Assembly: GCA_022508285.1 (NCBI GenBank)
Contig: JAFLVN010000002.1
Span: 62,001-126,000 of the forward strand
Reading direction: 5' to 3'
From: Clostridiales bacterium
GTDB lineage: Bacteria > Bacillota > Clostridia > Christensenellales > Borkfalkiaceae
Length of the DNA: 64,000 nt
Shown here: one piece after another, positions 1-8,354 of the stretch
Layout of the letters: every line of letters begins with the position of its first letter
How positions within the stretch are numbered: position 1 is the first letter of the stretch
The notes under the pieces: model-generated
Told to the model about the DNA's origin: nothing
Database searches by the model: none
What the model saw: the letters and a program-made list of their open reading frames with translations, nothing else
Program-made: the position numbers and the translations under genes

Positions 1-1237
1 CAGTCATGCCCGACAGCTTTTTGTAAAGACGGAAATAGTTTTGGAAGGTGACGGTTGCGTGCGTCTTGTTCTCTTCCTTTACCTTTACGTGCTCCTTTGC
101 CTCGATTGCCTGGTGAAGTCCGTCAGAGTAGCGTCTGCCGTTTAAAATACGGCCTGTGAACTCGTCGACAATGAGAATTTCGCCGCTATCGGAGACGATA
201 TACTCCTCGCCGTTATGGAACAGCTCGTGCGCCTTGAGCGCCTGCTGTATGTGATGGTTTAAATCGGCGTTTTCAATATCGCCGAGGTTCTGTATACCGA
301 AAAATCTTTCGGCCTTTTCCGCACCCTTTTCGGTTATTGTTACCGACTTATCCTTTCTATCGATTATATAGTCCCAGTTCTCCATTTCCTCAAGCACGGC
401 GGCAAGGCGCTCCTGCGCCTTCTGCTCATCGGCGGAAAGCTCCTTCTTTTTGCGGGAAGGCGCTTTCTTTTCGGCGTCCTTTTTATCATCGTCGAAACCG
501 CCCGAAAGCGTGCGGACGAATTTATCTACCTGCTCGTAGAGAATCGAACTTTCACCGCCCCTGCCTGAAATAATGAGAGGTGTTCTCGCCTCGTCGATTA
601 AAATGGAGTCGACCTCGTCGATAATGCAGAAGTTAAGCTCCCTTTGAACCATTGCGGGAATTGAAGTTTTAAGGTTGTCGCGAAGGTAGTCGAAGCCGAG
701 CTCGTTGTTGGTGGCGTAGATTATGTCGCAATTATAGCTCTTTTGCTTATCCTTATCGTCCATTCCCGGAACGACTACGCCCACGGTCAGCCCCATAAAC
801 TTATGGACTTTACCCATCCACTCGGCGTCACGCTTTGCGAGGTAATCGTTGACGGTGACTATGTGAACGCCCTTGCCAGTGAGTGCGTTTAAATAAGCGG
901 GAAGTGTAGATACGAGCGTTTTACCTTCGCCCGTCTTCATTTCGGCAATTCTGCCCTGATGAAGACAGATACCGCCGATTATCTGCACGTGGAAGTGCTT
1001 CATTTTGAGAACTCGCCAGCTTGCCTCACGGAGAGCGGCGAATGCGTCGTATAAAATATCGTCGAGCGTTTCGCCTGCGGCAAGCCTGTCCTTTAAAATT
1101 TTCGTCTGCCCTTTTAACTCTTCGTCGGACATGGCGGCGTATTTAGGCTCGAGTTCCTCTACCTTATAAGCCATTTTGTCGAGCTTTTTTAAAGCTCCGC
1201 GGCTATCCGAGCCGAGAATGAATTTTATAAGTCCCAT
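1..1237 (-). CDS. secA: Preprotein translocase ATPase SecA (N-terminal part, cut by window edge)
   Basis: SecA is the ATPase that drives unfolded preproteins through the SecYEG channel. About 412 N-terminal codons are present and the rest lies left of position 1. Reading leftward from the ATG at 1235-1237 the protein begins [14 protein letters not shown]. It carries a Walker A-type MKTGEGKTL, the DEAD-like [20 protein letters not shown] and [20 protein letters not shown], all typical of SecA nucleotide-binding domain 1 and the start of the preprotein-binding domain. A Lys-rich stretch ([14 protein letters not shown]) near residue 265 is a lineage-type insertion. AGGAG lies about 6 bases upstream of the ATG. 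The gene appears to be transcribed alone from the promoter at 1301-1329. Confidence 0.97.
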   Translation of the reverse strand, partial: MGLIKFILGSDSRGALKKLDKMAYKVEELEPKYAAMSDEELKGQTKILKDRLAAGETLDDILYDAFAALREASWRVLKMKHFHVQIIGGICLHQGRIAEMKTGEGKTLVSTLPAYLNALTGKGVHIVTVNDYLAKRDAEWMGKVHKFMGLTVGVVVPGMDDKDKQKSYNCDIIYATNNELGFDYLRDNLKTSIPAMVQRELNFCIIDEVDSILIDEARTPLIISGRGGESSILYEQVDKFVRTLSGGFDDDKKDAEKKAPSRKKKELSADEQKAQERLAAVLEEMENWDYIIDRKDKSVTITEKGAEKAERFFGIQNLGDIENADLNHHIQQALKAHELFHNGEEYIVSDSGEILIVDEFTGRILNGRRYSDGLHQAIEAKEHVKVKEENKTHATVTFQNYFRLYKKLSGMT

Positions 1238-1249
1238 AAAAACTCCTTT

Positions 1250-1273
1250 GAAATTCGGCGTTAATTATTTATA
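1250..1273 (-). repeat. Short partial copy of repeat family A upstream of secA
   Basis: The leader of secA contains the end of the element seen in full at 8289-8344 and 44266-44321. On the minus strand it reads ATTAACGCCGAATTTC, against ATTAACGCCGAAATTTTC in the full copies. Only the outer right arm and neighbouring bases are present. As in the full copies it lies just upstream of a leftward gene. Confidence 0.5.
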
Positions 1274-1300
1274 AACAATTTATATAATGTTTCAATCATA

Positions 1301-1329
1301 ATTGTACTATATTTAGAAATATAAGTAAA
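1301..1329 (-). promoter_or_regulatory. Probable sigma-A promoter of secA
   Basis: On the minus strand TTTACT (1324-1329) and TACAAT (1301-1306) are 17 bases apart, about 65 bases upstream of the secA start. The -35 box is a weak match to TTGACA. Confidence 0.45.
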
Positions 1330-1361
1330 ATTGTTTTTTAAAAAATTTGGAAATTTTTAGA

Positions 1362-1387
1362 AAAAGACGCCTCGAAAGGCGTCTTTT
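1362..1387 (-). terminator. Rho-independent terminator of the methylaspartate operon
   Basis: The 11-bp perfect stem AAAAGACGCCT / AGGCGTCTTTT has a CGAA loop and is followed on the minus strand by a T-rich tail. It lies 18 bases beyond the stop of the last operon gene. Confidence 0.85.
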
Positions 1388-1404
1388 GTATGTTTATTGG
1401 CTGT

Positions 1405-1881
1405 TTACTGCTCGTCGTAGATGCGGGCGATTGCATAAAAGAGCGTGGAAAGCTTGTTGAGATACTCAAAGATATAGTCGCTGCCGCCGTATTTTTCGTA
1501 CAGTCTTGCGTAGGCGAGCTCCGCCCTTCTTGTAATTGTACGGACTATGTGAACCCTTGCGCCCATTAACGTTGTGCCGGGGAGAACGAAGCTTGTAAAC
1601 GGACCTGCCTTTTCTTCGTATTTTTTTACGACTTCCAAAAGTTCTTCAAGGTGCTTTTCGCCTATGTGACCGTAGCCGCCGGCAACCTCCGCCATCATTG
1701 TAGACAAAAGGGTAACTATTTTGCGGAACTCCATTTCCATATGGATATCTTCTACGTAGTGTACAAGCTCCATTATGTGTGCCTGCAACTCGTCCACTGC
1801 GCCGAAAAACTCGATACGCTCGTCCGTTTTTGTTGTTTTACCGCCGACGAGGTCGGTGGATAAAGGCTCTTTTTTAAGCAT
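1405..1881 (-). CDS. PduO-type ATP:cob(I)alamin adenosyltransferase
   Basis: The 158-residue protein matches the PduO-type adenosyltransferase family, which transfers the adenosyl group of ATP to cob(I)alamin to make coenzyme B12. Visible family features are the N-terminal GGKTTKTDERIEFFGAVDEL (ATP loop plus the conserved D-R-E and VDEL), FVLPGTTLMGARVHIVRT and the C-terminal RRAELAYARL / LNKLSTLFYAIAR helices. It is the last gene of an operon that opens with glutamate mutase, an adenosylcobalamin enzyme, so its likely job is local supply or repair of that cofactor. It follows the mesaconase beta gene by 9 bases. Family assignment is firm; the dedicated role is inferred from position. Confidence 0.85.
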   Translation of the reverse strand: MLKKEPLSTDLVGGKTTKTDERIEFFGAVDELQAHIMELVHYVEDIHMEMEFRKIVTLLSTMMAEVAGGYGHIGEKHLEELLEVVKKYEEKAGPFTSFVLPGTTLMGARVHIVRTITRRAELAYARLYEKYGGSDYIFEYLNKLSTLFYAIARIYDEQ

Positions 1882-1890
1882 AATTTTATC

Positions 1891-2439
1891 CTATACTTTT
1901 TTGTACTTTTCTATACCCTGCTCGAATAAATCGTTGCCCTCGCTGTCGTAGGTGACTATGGCGTAGAAATCCTCTACCTCTAACCTGTGAATTGCTTCGG
2001 CGCCCAAATCCTCGTAGGTGACAACCTCACACTTCTTTATAGTTTCGGAGATGGAAGCCGCTGCACCGCCGATTGCAGAAAGGTACACGCCGCCGTACTT
2101 TTTAAGGAGTTCTTTAAATTCCTTACCCCTCGAGCCCTTGCCGACCATAACTCTGAGCCCCTGTTGAAGTAGAGGCTCGGCGTAAGGGTCCATGCGGTAG
2201 CTTGAGGTAGGACCTGCCGAACCTATGGCTCTGCCCGGTTTTGCGGGAGTAGGTCCGACGTAGTAGATTACAGAATTTTTTACGTCTATGGGCAGACTTT
2301 CGCCCCTTGCGAGCAGTTCACAGAGGCGCTTGTGCGCGGCGTCTCTGCCCGTATAAATCGTGCCCGTTATAAGCACTATATCTCCCGCACGGAGCGAACG
2401 GGCGGTTTTTTCGGTTATGGGAGTCGTAATTTTAATCAT
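1891..2439 (-). CDS. Mesaconase / class I fumarase-type hydratase, beta subunit
   Basis: This 182-residue protein corresponds to the C-terminal (beta) domain of class I iron-sulfur fumarases and L-tartrate dehydratase beta. Family landmarks are GDIVLITGTIYTGRDAAHKR near residue 19, YYVGPTPAKPGRAIGSAGPTS near residue 59 and the late GKGSRG and AIGGAAAS segments. It lies 12 bases after the alpha subunit gene. In this operon the substrate is expected to be mesaconate, hydrated to citramalate, the third step of the methylaspartate pathway. Sequence alone does not separate mesaconase from fumarase; the operon decides. Confidence 0.88.
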   Translation of the reverse strand: MIKITTPITEKTARSLRAGDIVLITGTIYTGRDAAHKRLCELLARGESLPIDVKNSVIYYVGPTPAKPGRAIGSAGPTSSYRMDPYAEPLLQQGLRVMVGKGSRGKEFKELLKKYGGVYLSAIGGAAASISETIKKCEVVTYEDLGAEAIHRLEVEDFYAIVTYDSEGNDLFEQGIEKYKKV

Positions 2440-2451
2440 GATTTTGCCTCC

Positions 2452-3291
2452 TTACAGATTGCAGGTTTTGTGCCTTGCGGCGTGGCACTGTATGTTTACC
2501 GCCACGGGCAAACTTGCTATGTGGCAGGGGTATGTATTGACTTTTACGGCAAGGCAGGTTTTTGTTCCGCCGAAGCCCATGGGACCAACACCCAAATTGT
2601 TAATCTCTTCTAAAAGCTCCTCTTCGAGCTTGCGGGCTATGGGGTCGGGGGACTTATCGTCGATCTCTCTGAACAGCGCTTCCTTTGCCATCATTGCACA
2701 CTTTTCAAAGTTGCCGCCTATGCCGAGCCCCACAATCACGGGAGGGCAGGGCTTGCCGCCCGCATTGAATACCGTGTCGAGCACGAGTTTTTTTATACCC
2801 TCTACTCCGTCGGCGGGAATGAGCATTTTAACTACGCTCATATTTTCACTGCCGCCGCCCTTGGGTGCAACGTCTATGCGGAAGGTGTCGCCGGGCACTA
2901 ATTTTACGTGCACTACGGCGGGAGTGTTGTCCTTGGTGTTTACCCTGTCGAGGGGGTGTCTTACTACCGACTTGCGAAGATAGCCTTCGGTATATGCCTG
3001 ACGGACGCCCTCGTTCACAGCCTCGTAAATATCGCCCTCGAACGTCACTTCCGAGCCGATTGTAAGCATTACTACGGCAACGCCCGTATCCTGACAGATG
3101 GGCAGATGCTTATCGTGGGCGAGTATATCGTTTTCAACGATTTTTTGAATAATGTCTTTGCCGAGCGGGGATTGCTCTTCTGCCGCCGCAGACTTTAATG
3201 CGTTCAGAACGTTTGCCGGGATATTTTCGCAGGCGTCGATGAACATTTCTTTAATTTTTGCCGTGACGTCGGCAAGTTGGATTTTTCGCAT
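2452..3291 (-). CDS. Mesaconase / class I fumarase-type hydratase, alpha subunit ([4Fe-4S])
   Basis: The 279-residue alpha subunit of a class I type hydro-lyase carries the iron-sulfur cluster. The likely cluster cysteines are in HLPICQDTGVAVV (near residue 66), FEKCAMMAKEAL (near 192) and the C-terminal SLPVAVNIQCHAARH. Substrate-binding family motifs PVIVGLGIGGNFEK and GAP-type KGGGSENMS are also visible. AGGAG precedes the ATG by 7 bases. It pairs with the downstream beta gene to hydrate mesaconate to (S)-citramalate. The split alpha/beta arrangement is the usual one in anaerobic Firmicutes. Confidence 0.88.
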   Translation of the reverse strand: MRKIQLADVTAKIKEMFIDACENIPANVLNALKSAAAEEQSPLGKDIIQKIVENDILAHDKHLPICQDTGVAVVMLTIGSEVTFEGDIYEAVNEGVRQAYTEGYLRKSVVRHPLDRVNTKDNTPAVVHVKLVPGDTFRIDVAPKGGGSENMSVVKMLIPADGVEGIKKLVLDTVFNAGGKPCPPVIVGLGIGGNFEKCAMMAKEALFREIDDKSPDPIARKLEEELLEEINNLGVGPMGFGGTKTCLAVKVNTYPCHIASLPVAVNIQCHAARHKTCNL

Positions 3292-3305
3292 AGGTTTACT
3301 CCTTA

Positions 3306-4565
3306 TTAGTTATTATCAAAGTGCCACAGTGAGCGGAATTTGTTCAGCATGATAGCCGAAGCGAGCACGTCGGCACTGCCGCCGATACTTATATTGTTTT
3401 TAATACATTCCTCATTGAGAGATTTAAGTTGTATTTTATCCGTGATATCTACGGAAGAAATTCTGTGTTTAAAGTACAAATATTTTTCAAGCGATTTACT
3501 GCGCTTTAAAAGCACCGTGTCCTCTATACCCCCGACTATGCGGCAGAGAACTTTTAAAAGATTGTCGGAAGATAAGTCGCCGCCGATGAGCGCTTCGGCT
3601 TGTCGAACGACGGAAAAACCCTGCTCTGCGTGACCTCGTACTCCCGTAATTTTATAATTTTTATAAGCGGTAATTCCGTTTGTCTTACCGTCGTTATCTA
3701 ACTCGTTTGTTATGCCTTTGCAGATTTTGGCGGCGGTGGAAAAAACGTTGTCAAAATAGCGTTCGTTGCGGGATAGTACGTACCCAACCGAGGCAAGCAG
3801 TACGCCCGCCACAAAGATAAAACCCTTATACGTGTTAGTTTCTGCCGCCGCATACATTGCCTTTTCGGCTTCCATTCCTATTGGTCGGAGCTTATTTAGC
3901 AAGCCATCCGTGCGCTCTGCGTTGAACCCTGCCCAAAATAATTGCACAAGATAAGGAATTATCGCATCCTGCGACTTTAGCATAACTCCGTAATTCAAAT
4001 CGGCGTGCGAGCCCTGCGAAGTAGGAGTTACCAGTCCGAATTTATTTTCAAGGTTCAGCTCGGATAAAAGGCTTTGCTTAATTATTCCTGCGATAAGCGA
4101 GGAAAAATATTCCCTTGTGCCGCTTTTGAGTACGCCGAGTAATTGTTCTACGGTATGGTTGCCCTGCCTTGCGCATACAAATGCAGGTTGTTCACAAATA
4201 TAGCAAGTACGCATATATCCCCGGGATAAGCTACTTTTTGCGCCCTTTAAATATACGTCAATATCGCAAAACCGACCGATAGGGTCGGTTTTTTCTATTT
4301 CCACCGTGCGCTCTTTAAGGTTTTCACCCGTCGTTTTTATAACGGCGTATATGCCGTCCGCTCCGTCGTATATTGCCGCCTCGCCTCCGAGAGAGCGCAG
4401 AACGGTATTTGTAAAATACCTTACGATGAGAAAGCTCTCTTTAACCCTTTTGTCTGCTCCGGGAATATTTGCCTTTACAGTTATGATATTAGCACTTTTT
4501 GCCGCCCCTATTATGCGGTCGTTTCTCGCTTCTCGTGCGGCAAGTATTTGCGAGGGGTTATACAT
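3306..4565 (-). CDS. citXG: CitX-CitG fusion: lyase holo-ACP synthase / triphosphoribosyl-dephospho-CoA synthase
   Basis: The 419-residue protein is a fusion. Roughly residues 1-145 are CitX-like, with GRFCDIDVY and RTCYICEQPAFVCARQ, the nucleotidyl/phosphoribosyl-dephospho-CoA transfer domain. Residues about 150-419 are CitG-like, with TPTSQGSHADLNY, GVRGHAEQGF and IGGSADVLA. CitG makes the 2'-(5''-triphosphoribosyl)-3'-dephospho-CoA precursor and CitX attaches it to the acyl-carrier subunit CitD. Here the target should be the CitD of the citramalate lyase in the same operon. The start overlaps the end of citC by 8 bases. A CitX-CitG fusion is known in other Firmicutes. Confidence 0.87.
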   Translation of the reverse strand: MYNPSQILAAREARNDRIIGAAKSANIITVKANIPGADKRVKESFLIVRYFTNTVLRSLGGEAAIYDGADGIYAVIKTTGENLKERTVEIEKTDPIGRFCDIDVYLKGAKSSLSRGYMRTCYICEQPAFVCARQGNHTVEQLLGVLKSGTREYFSSLIAGIIKQSLLSELNLENKFGLVTPTSQGSHADLNYGVMLKSQDAIIPYLVQLFWAGFNAERTDGLLNKLRPIGMEAEKAMYAAAETNTYKGFIFVAGVLLASVGYVLSRNERYFDNVFSTAAKICKGITNELDNDGKTNGITAYKNYKITGVRGHAEQGFSVVRQAEALIGGDLSSDNLLKVLCRIVGGIEDTVLLKRSKSLEKYLYFKHRISSVDITDKIQLKSLNEECIKNNISIGGSADVLASAIMLNKFRSLWHFDNN

Positions 4566-5565
4566 TTTTACTTGAAAGTATACCGTTTAAAACGGCATAG
4601 TTTGTTCGGGGAATGAATTGAAATGCCTCAGCCCTCTTACCCTCTTTTATAAGCTGGCGGAATGTGCTTGCGGAAATCACTTCGCCGTCCTCTTTGAACC
4701 TCTCGACTGTTTCGAGTTTATCGCCGAGCACTTCGGATAAAGTTCGGTTATATATGCGCATGTAGTCGCTTATCTCACTGCCGACGTAACGCTTGCGGAT
4801 ATTTAAAAGAGGTATAAAATAGTTTAAAAAAATCAGTGCGTCGTACTTTGCGTATTGGGCGGTGGAGTCGTCTGCCGTCTTTAAAAAGTAGTCGGGGAAA
4901 GTGGCTTTCGAGATTATATACTTTGAGGAAGGAATAACAAGCACGTTAGAATACGGCTTTAACGCAAGGTATGCCATTGTATACCTTTCTTTAAATGTGA
5001 AGAACGAGCCCTCCTCTTCGAGCACGAACACGAGTACGTGCTTGTGGTTTGCCGCAGCGTACTCCACGAGTTTGAGATGACCGTTTGTGAAAGGATTGCC
5101 GTTTATAACCACACAGCCGATATCGCTATCCCTTTCAACACTGTCTGCGCCGAGAGTGTACTTCATCTGCACTTTCATTGCCTGCACGGTTTCCTGGATA
5201 CCGCCTTCGCCGCCCTCTAAAACCGTGACTTTATCCGTTAAAACGAGCGGTTTGAACCCAAGACTTGCAAACAAGTTTTGATATTCGGGCTTTGTGAATA
5301 CCTGATAGTAGAAAATACCCTCGGCGTGAAAGCGCTTTATGATTTCGCCGACAAGCACTCCCGCAAGATTTTCGCTGCGAAAGTCTGCATTTACGGCAAG
5401 ACATTTGATTATATACTTACAGGCAGATACCGTTGCAACGATTTTTTCACCGTCCTCGATATATAGGGTGCGGTCGATATTACTTTCGTATTTAAGCCCG
5501 AACCCCTGCAAAAAGGCGGCAATTTTCTCTTTTTCGGAAGGTATCAGAGCCTCTTTGATAATCAC
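4558..5565 (-). CDS. citC: [Citrate/citramalate (pro-3S)-lyase] ligase CitC
   Basis: CitC acetylates the prosthetic-group thiol of CitD using acetate and ATP, which activates the lyase. The protein (about 335 residues) has an N-terminal GNAT-like part (KYIIKCLAVNADFRSENLAGVLV) and a nucleotidyltransferase core with INGNPFTNGHLKLVEYAA (T/HxGH-type) and a C-terminal GEVISASTFRQLI (ISxS/T-type ATP motif). I chose the GTG at 5563-5565 because AAGAGG lies 6 bases upstream; a longer TTG start at 5601 would overlap citF and has no such site. In this operon the lyase is expected to be citramalate lyase. Confidence 0.88.
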   Translation of the reverse strand: MIIKEALIPSEKEKIAAFLQGFGLKYESNIDRTLYIEDGEKIVATVSACKYIIKCLAVNADFRSENLAGVLVGEIIKRFHAEGIFYYQVFTKPEYQNLFASLGFKPLVLTDKVTVLEGGEGGIQETVQAMKVQMKYTLGADSVERDSDIGCVVINGNPFTNGHLKLVEYAAANHKHVLVFVLEEEGSFFTFKERYTMAYLALKPYSNVLVIPSSKYIISKATFPDYFLKTADDSTAQYAKYDALIFLNYFIPLLNIRKRYVGSEISDYMRIYNRTLSEVLGDKLETVERFKEDGEVISASTFRQLIKEGKRAEAFQFIPRTNYAVLNGILSSKNV

Positions 5566-5575
5566 AATTTGCCTC

Positions 5576-7084
5576 TTATTTAACTTTATATATTGTATCA
5601 ATTACCGTGCCGTCTCTGTAAACCACAACGCCCACGGGTTTATCCGAAAGCACGAGCTTATCTGGTAGGCCTGTGATCGAGTGCGCCGTTTCAAGAAGTT
5701 CTTCGATAGTTACTATCGGCAGTCTGCTGTTCTTCACCTTTTCAAGCAAATCCGTGCGGCGGGGATTGATTGCAATTCCCCTTTCGGTTACGACTACGTC
5801 TACGTCCTCGCCGGGTGTGGTGACCGTCGTCACCTTTTCCTTGATTATAGGCAAGCGGGATTTTACGAGGTTAGTGGTGATTACCGTGACCTTTGCGCCG
5901 TGAGCCGTGTCGCTGTGACCGCCCGAACCGCCCATCAGCATGCCGTGTGAGTCGGTTGTAACGTTTACGTTGAAATTCAAATCTATTTCTGTTGCGCCGA
6001 GTATTACGAAGTCGAGCTTGTCAACTATATTGTCGTCAAAGGCGTTTGCGTAGCGGGAACCGCTGATTGCGTGGTGGTTTTTGTTGCGGCTTATGGACTG
6101 AACTGCCTTTAAGTCAAAACACTGCACGTCGTACAGTTCGTTTAAAAGACCTTCGTCGAGCATGTCGGTGAAGTAACCCGTAATGCCGCCCGAGGCAAAG
6201 CTGCCCTTTATGCCCTTTTCTATCATGCGGCTTCTAACGTAGTGGGCAACTGCAAGGCTTGTGCCGCCTGCGCCCGTCTGCATGGAAAGTCCGTCTTTGA
6301 TAAGCCCGATTTCTTCAAGCAGTTTAACCGTGTTGCGTGCAATTTTAAGCCCCACGGGGTCTTTAGTTATTTTTGTTGTGCCAGATACTATTCCGTTCGG
6401 GTCGCCTATTGCGTCAACCTTTAATACGTAGTCAACGTATTTACCGTCGAGCTGGGCGTTTTCTGCTTTATCAATGAGTGTATCTGTTACAAAAACCACT
6501 TTGTCGGCGTACTTTAAGTCGCTTTCGGCATAGCCCAAACTTCCGCATGCGCCGCTTCCCTCTACGCCCGAACCGTTGCCGCACTTATCTACGGCGGGAA
6601 CGGCGAGAATTGCAACGTCTATGTGCAAATCGCCAGATTCTATTGCCATGGGGCGGCCGCCGTGGGTGTGCATTACGCACATTCCTTTGAGCTTGCCGCG
6701 GCTTATTGCCTCGGCAACCGGACCGTTTACGTAGTCGGTGTAAATATCGGTGACGTTGCCCTTTTCAATGAGCTCGACAAGTATTTTATTGTTGGGGAAA
6801 ATTGAGCTGGGCGCAAGCTTTATATTTTTGAGATTGCGGCGTTTAATCTCCTCCGCAACCATATTTAATACAAAGTCGCCGTTGCGCAGGTGGTGATGAA
6901 ACGAAAGGGTCATTCCGTCCGAAATTCCGAGCTTATCGAACATATCGGCAACGCTTTTAAGCGTTTTGAAGCCCTGCGAAGTAGCCTTTTCCTTGATGAG
7001 TTTGCGTTTTTTATTTTTATAAGCCCCGCTTCCTTCAAAGGGTTTGAAGCCTTCGGGAACAAAGCGGTCGAGAAAGTTTTTCAT
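5576..7084 (-). CDS. citF: Citramalate (citrate-type) lyase alpha subunit (acyl-ACP:substrate CoA/ACP transferase)
   Basis: The 502-residue protein is a full-length CitF-family alpha subunit. It swaps the acetyl group on CitD for the substrate acyl group before cleavage. The start VPEGFKPFEGSGAY is the family signature, followed by LSFHHHLRNGD, GPVAEAISRGKL, QTGAGGTSLAVA, MGGSGGHSDTA and ERGIAINPRR. The ATG has AAGAGGC 6 bases upstream and lies 12 bases after citE. Enzymes of this family are citrate or citramalate lyases; in an operon with glutamate mutase and methylaspartate ammonia-lyase the substrate is inferred to be citramalate, giving acetate and pyruvate. Confidence 0.9.
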   Translation of the reverse strand: MKNFLDRFVPEGFKPFEGSGAYKNKKRKLIKEKATSQGFKTLKSVADMFDKLGISDGMTLSFHHHLRNGDFVLNMVAEEIKRRNLKNIKLAPSSIFPNNKILVELIEKGNVTDIYTDYVNGPVAEAISRGKLKGMCVMHTHGGRPMAIESGDLHIDVAILAVPAVDKCGNGSGVEGSGACGSLGYAESDLKYADKVVFVTDTLIDKAENAQLDGKYVDYVLKVDAIGDPNGIVSGTTKITKDPVGLKIARNTVKLLEEIGLIKDGLSMQTGAGGTSLAVAHYVRSRMIEKGIKGSFASGGITGYFTDMLDEGLLNELYDVQCFDLKAVQSISRNKNHHAISGSRYANAFDDNIVDKLDFVILGATEIDLNFNVNVTTDSHGMLMGGSGGHSDTAHGAKVTVITTNLVKSRLPIIKEKVTTVTTPGEDVDVVVTERGIAINPRRTDLLEKVKNSRLPIVTIEELLETAHSITGLPDKLVLSDKPVGVVVYRDGTVIDTIYKVK

Positions 7085-7095
7085 TTTTTCGCCTC

Positions 7096-7956
7096 TTAAA
7101 TGAGATTGTATTTGCGAGCTTTTTTGATTATGTTCTCGGCACGCTGTATTACGGGTTTATCTACCATTTTGCCGTCTAAACTAAACACGCCCAAGCCTTT
7201 TTGGCTTGCCTGACGTGCCGCCTCCTCCACTCTGAGAGCCCACTCTATGGACTTTTGCGCAGGTACGAATACCTCGTTTATGACGGGCACCTGATTGGGG
7301 TGAATTGCGGCTTTTGCGTTCATTCCGAGGTTGCCGGCAAAGAGGCAGTCGCTTTTTAACCCCTCGTTGTCGTTGGTATCGGTAAACGGAGTGTCGATAG
7401 CGTCAATTTTATAAGCCGCACAGGCATAAGCAAGCCTCATTCGGGGATATAAAATTTCGTTGCCCTGCTTTGTGCGCACGACTTCCAAATCGCTCGACAA
7501 ATCCTCTGCGCCGAGCAGCACGCCGTTTACACGGGGGCACTTTACTATATCGTCGATTTGAAGGACGGATACGCAAAGCTCGACTATGGGAACTACGTTA
7601 ATACGCTTTTTCATTCCCTTTTTCTTCTCCGCTTCCGTGAGCACTTTATTGAGCAGTGTGAGGCTTTCAACAGTTGCCTTGGGGAGCATTATAGTATCGA
7701 TTTTGTCGCTTACTATATGCTCGATATCGTCGGCAAAATACTTTGTGTCGGGCGCATTTATGCGCACGATTGTCTCCATGGGGGGCTCGCCTTTTCTCGA
7801 CTGTAAATATTGCGATACGAGAATGCGAGCCGCATCCTTTTCGGTTACGCTTACGGCGTCTTCAAGGTCGTATATTACCGCATCACTGTCGAAAACGTCG
7901 GAGTTTTGCAGCATGGCGGGATTGTTTCCGGGGATAAATAAAAGACTTCTTCTCAT
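7096..7956 (-). CDS. citE: Citramalate (citrate-type) lyase beta subunit
   Basis: This 286-residue HpcH/HpaI-type CitE protein cleaves the substrate acyl-ACP thioester. Visible motifs are RRSLLFIPGNNPAML at the start, SDAVIYDLEDAVSV (metal-binding D/E), ETIVRINAPDT, MLPKAT, GVLLGAEDLSSDL and AKAAIHPNQVPVINEVF. Its start codon overlaps the citD stop (ATGA), with GGAGG 4 bases upstream, so the two are translationally coupled. Length is normal for the family. Confidence 0.92.
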   Translation of the reverse strand: MRRSLLFIPGNNPAMLQNSDVFDSDAVIYDLEDAVSVTEKDAARILVSQYLQSRKGEPPMETIVRINAPDTKYFADDIEHIVSDKIDTIMLPKATVESLTLLNKVLTEAEKKKGMKKRINVVPIVELCVSVLQIDDIVKCPRVNGVLLGAEDLSSDLEVVRTKQGNEILYPRMRLAYACAAYKIDAIDTPFTDTNDNEGLKSDCLFAGNLGMNAKAAIHPNQVPVINEVFVPAQKSIEWALRVEEAARQASQKGLGVFSLDGKMVDKPVIQRAENIIKKARKYNLI

Positions 7957-8210
7957 TTTTCCTCCGTCATTCTCGCAATTGCGACCGTGAGGCGGGCTTT
8001 AATAGTGTAGTCGAGCGCACCCTTATCCTCGCACGTTACGTCTATTTTTTTTATGCCGAGCTCGGCAAGCGTGTCACGAATAACCTTTTCAATCTGCTCG
8101 TGAAAGAAATCGTAGACAATGCTCTTTATTGTAATATTGAGAGTGTCGCTCTCCTTTACCGTAATAAGTGCATCGTTGGATTCCAGCGAACCTGCTATTC
8201 CTCTCTTCAT
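7953..8210 (-). CDS. citD: Citramalate (citrate-type) lyase acyl-carrier (gamma) subunit
   Basis: The 85-residue protein beginning MKRGIAGSLESND is the CitD acyl carrier. The serine in AGSLES is the site to which CitX attaches the phosphoribosyl-dephospho-CoA group. The reading frame is open 105 bases further upstream, but that extension runs through repeat family A and encodes MISPVKKIT, which also occurs upstream of an unrelated gene. AAGGAT lies about 8 bases before the chosen ATG at 8208-8210. The protein is slightly shorter than the usual roughly 97 residues. Confidence 0.9.
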   Translation of the reverse strand: MKRGIAGSLESNDALITVKESDTLNITIKSIVYDFFHEQIEKVIRDTLAELGIKKIDVTCEDKGALDYTIKARLTVAIARMTEEK

Positions 8211-8266
8211 ATAAATCCTTTTTTCGCTCAAATTGCAAGCAATTTGCAGCGAGTTTACAATAAGGT

Positions 8267-8344
8267 ACGGCTTGCGCCGTCGATACGACGTAATTTTCTT
8301 AACGGGCGAAATCAATCCGCCCTTGAAAATTTCGGCGTTAATTA
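8267..8344 (-). repeat. Structured repeat family A, copy 1 (between mal and citD)
   Basis: A block of 56 bases at 8289-8344 is identical to 44266-44321. It forms an imperfect hairpin: TTAACG (8299-8304) with CGTTAA (8336-8341) and CGAAAT (8307-8312) with ATTTCG (8329-8334), around a 16-base loop. A second small hairpin, ACGGC/GCCGT with a TTGC loop, lies at 8267-8280. It sits inside the operon in the 144-base gap before citD. Confidence 0.75.
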
Positions 8345-8354
8345 ATAAATAATT

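Noticed and set aside
2360..2983. 207-codon open frame opposite the mesaconase genes
   Set aside because: It lies antisense to two well-supported enzyme genes, has no ribosome binding site and its protein is low-complexity. It is a shadow of biased codon use.
8211..8315. N-terminal extension of CitD (MISPVKKIT...)
   Set aside because: The extension is encoded by repeat family A and recurs before an unrelated gene; the internal ATG has a ribosome binding site and the family start.
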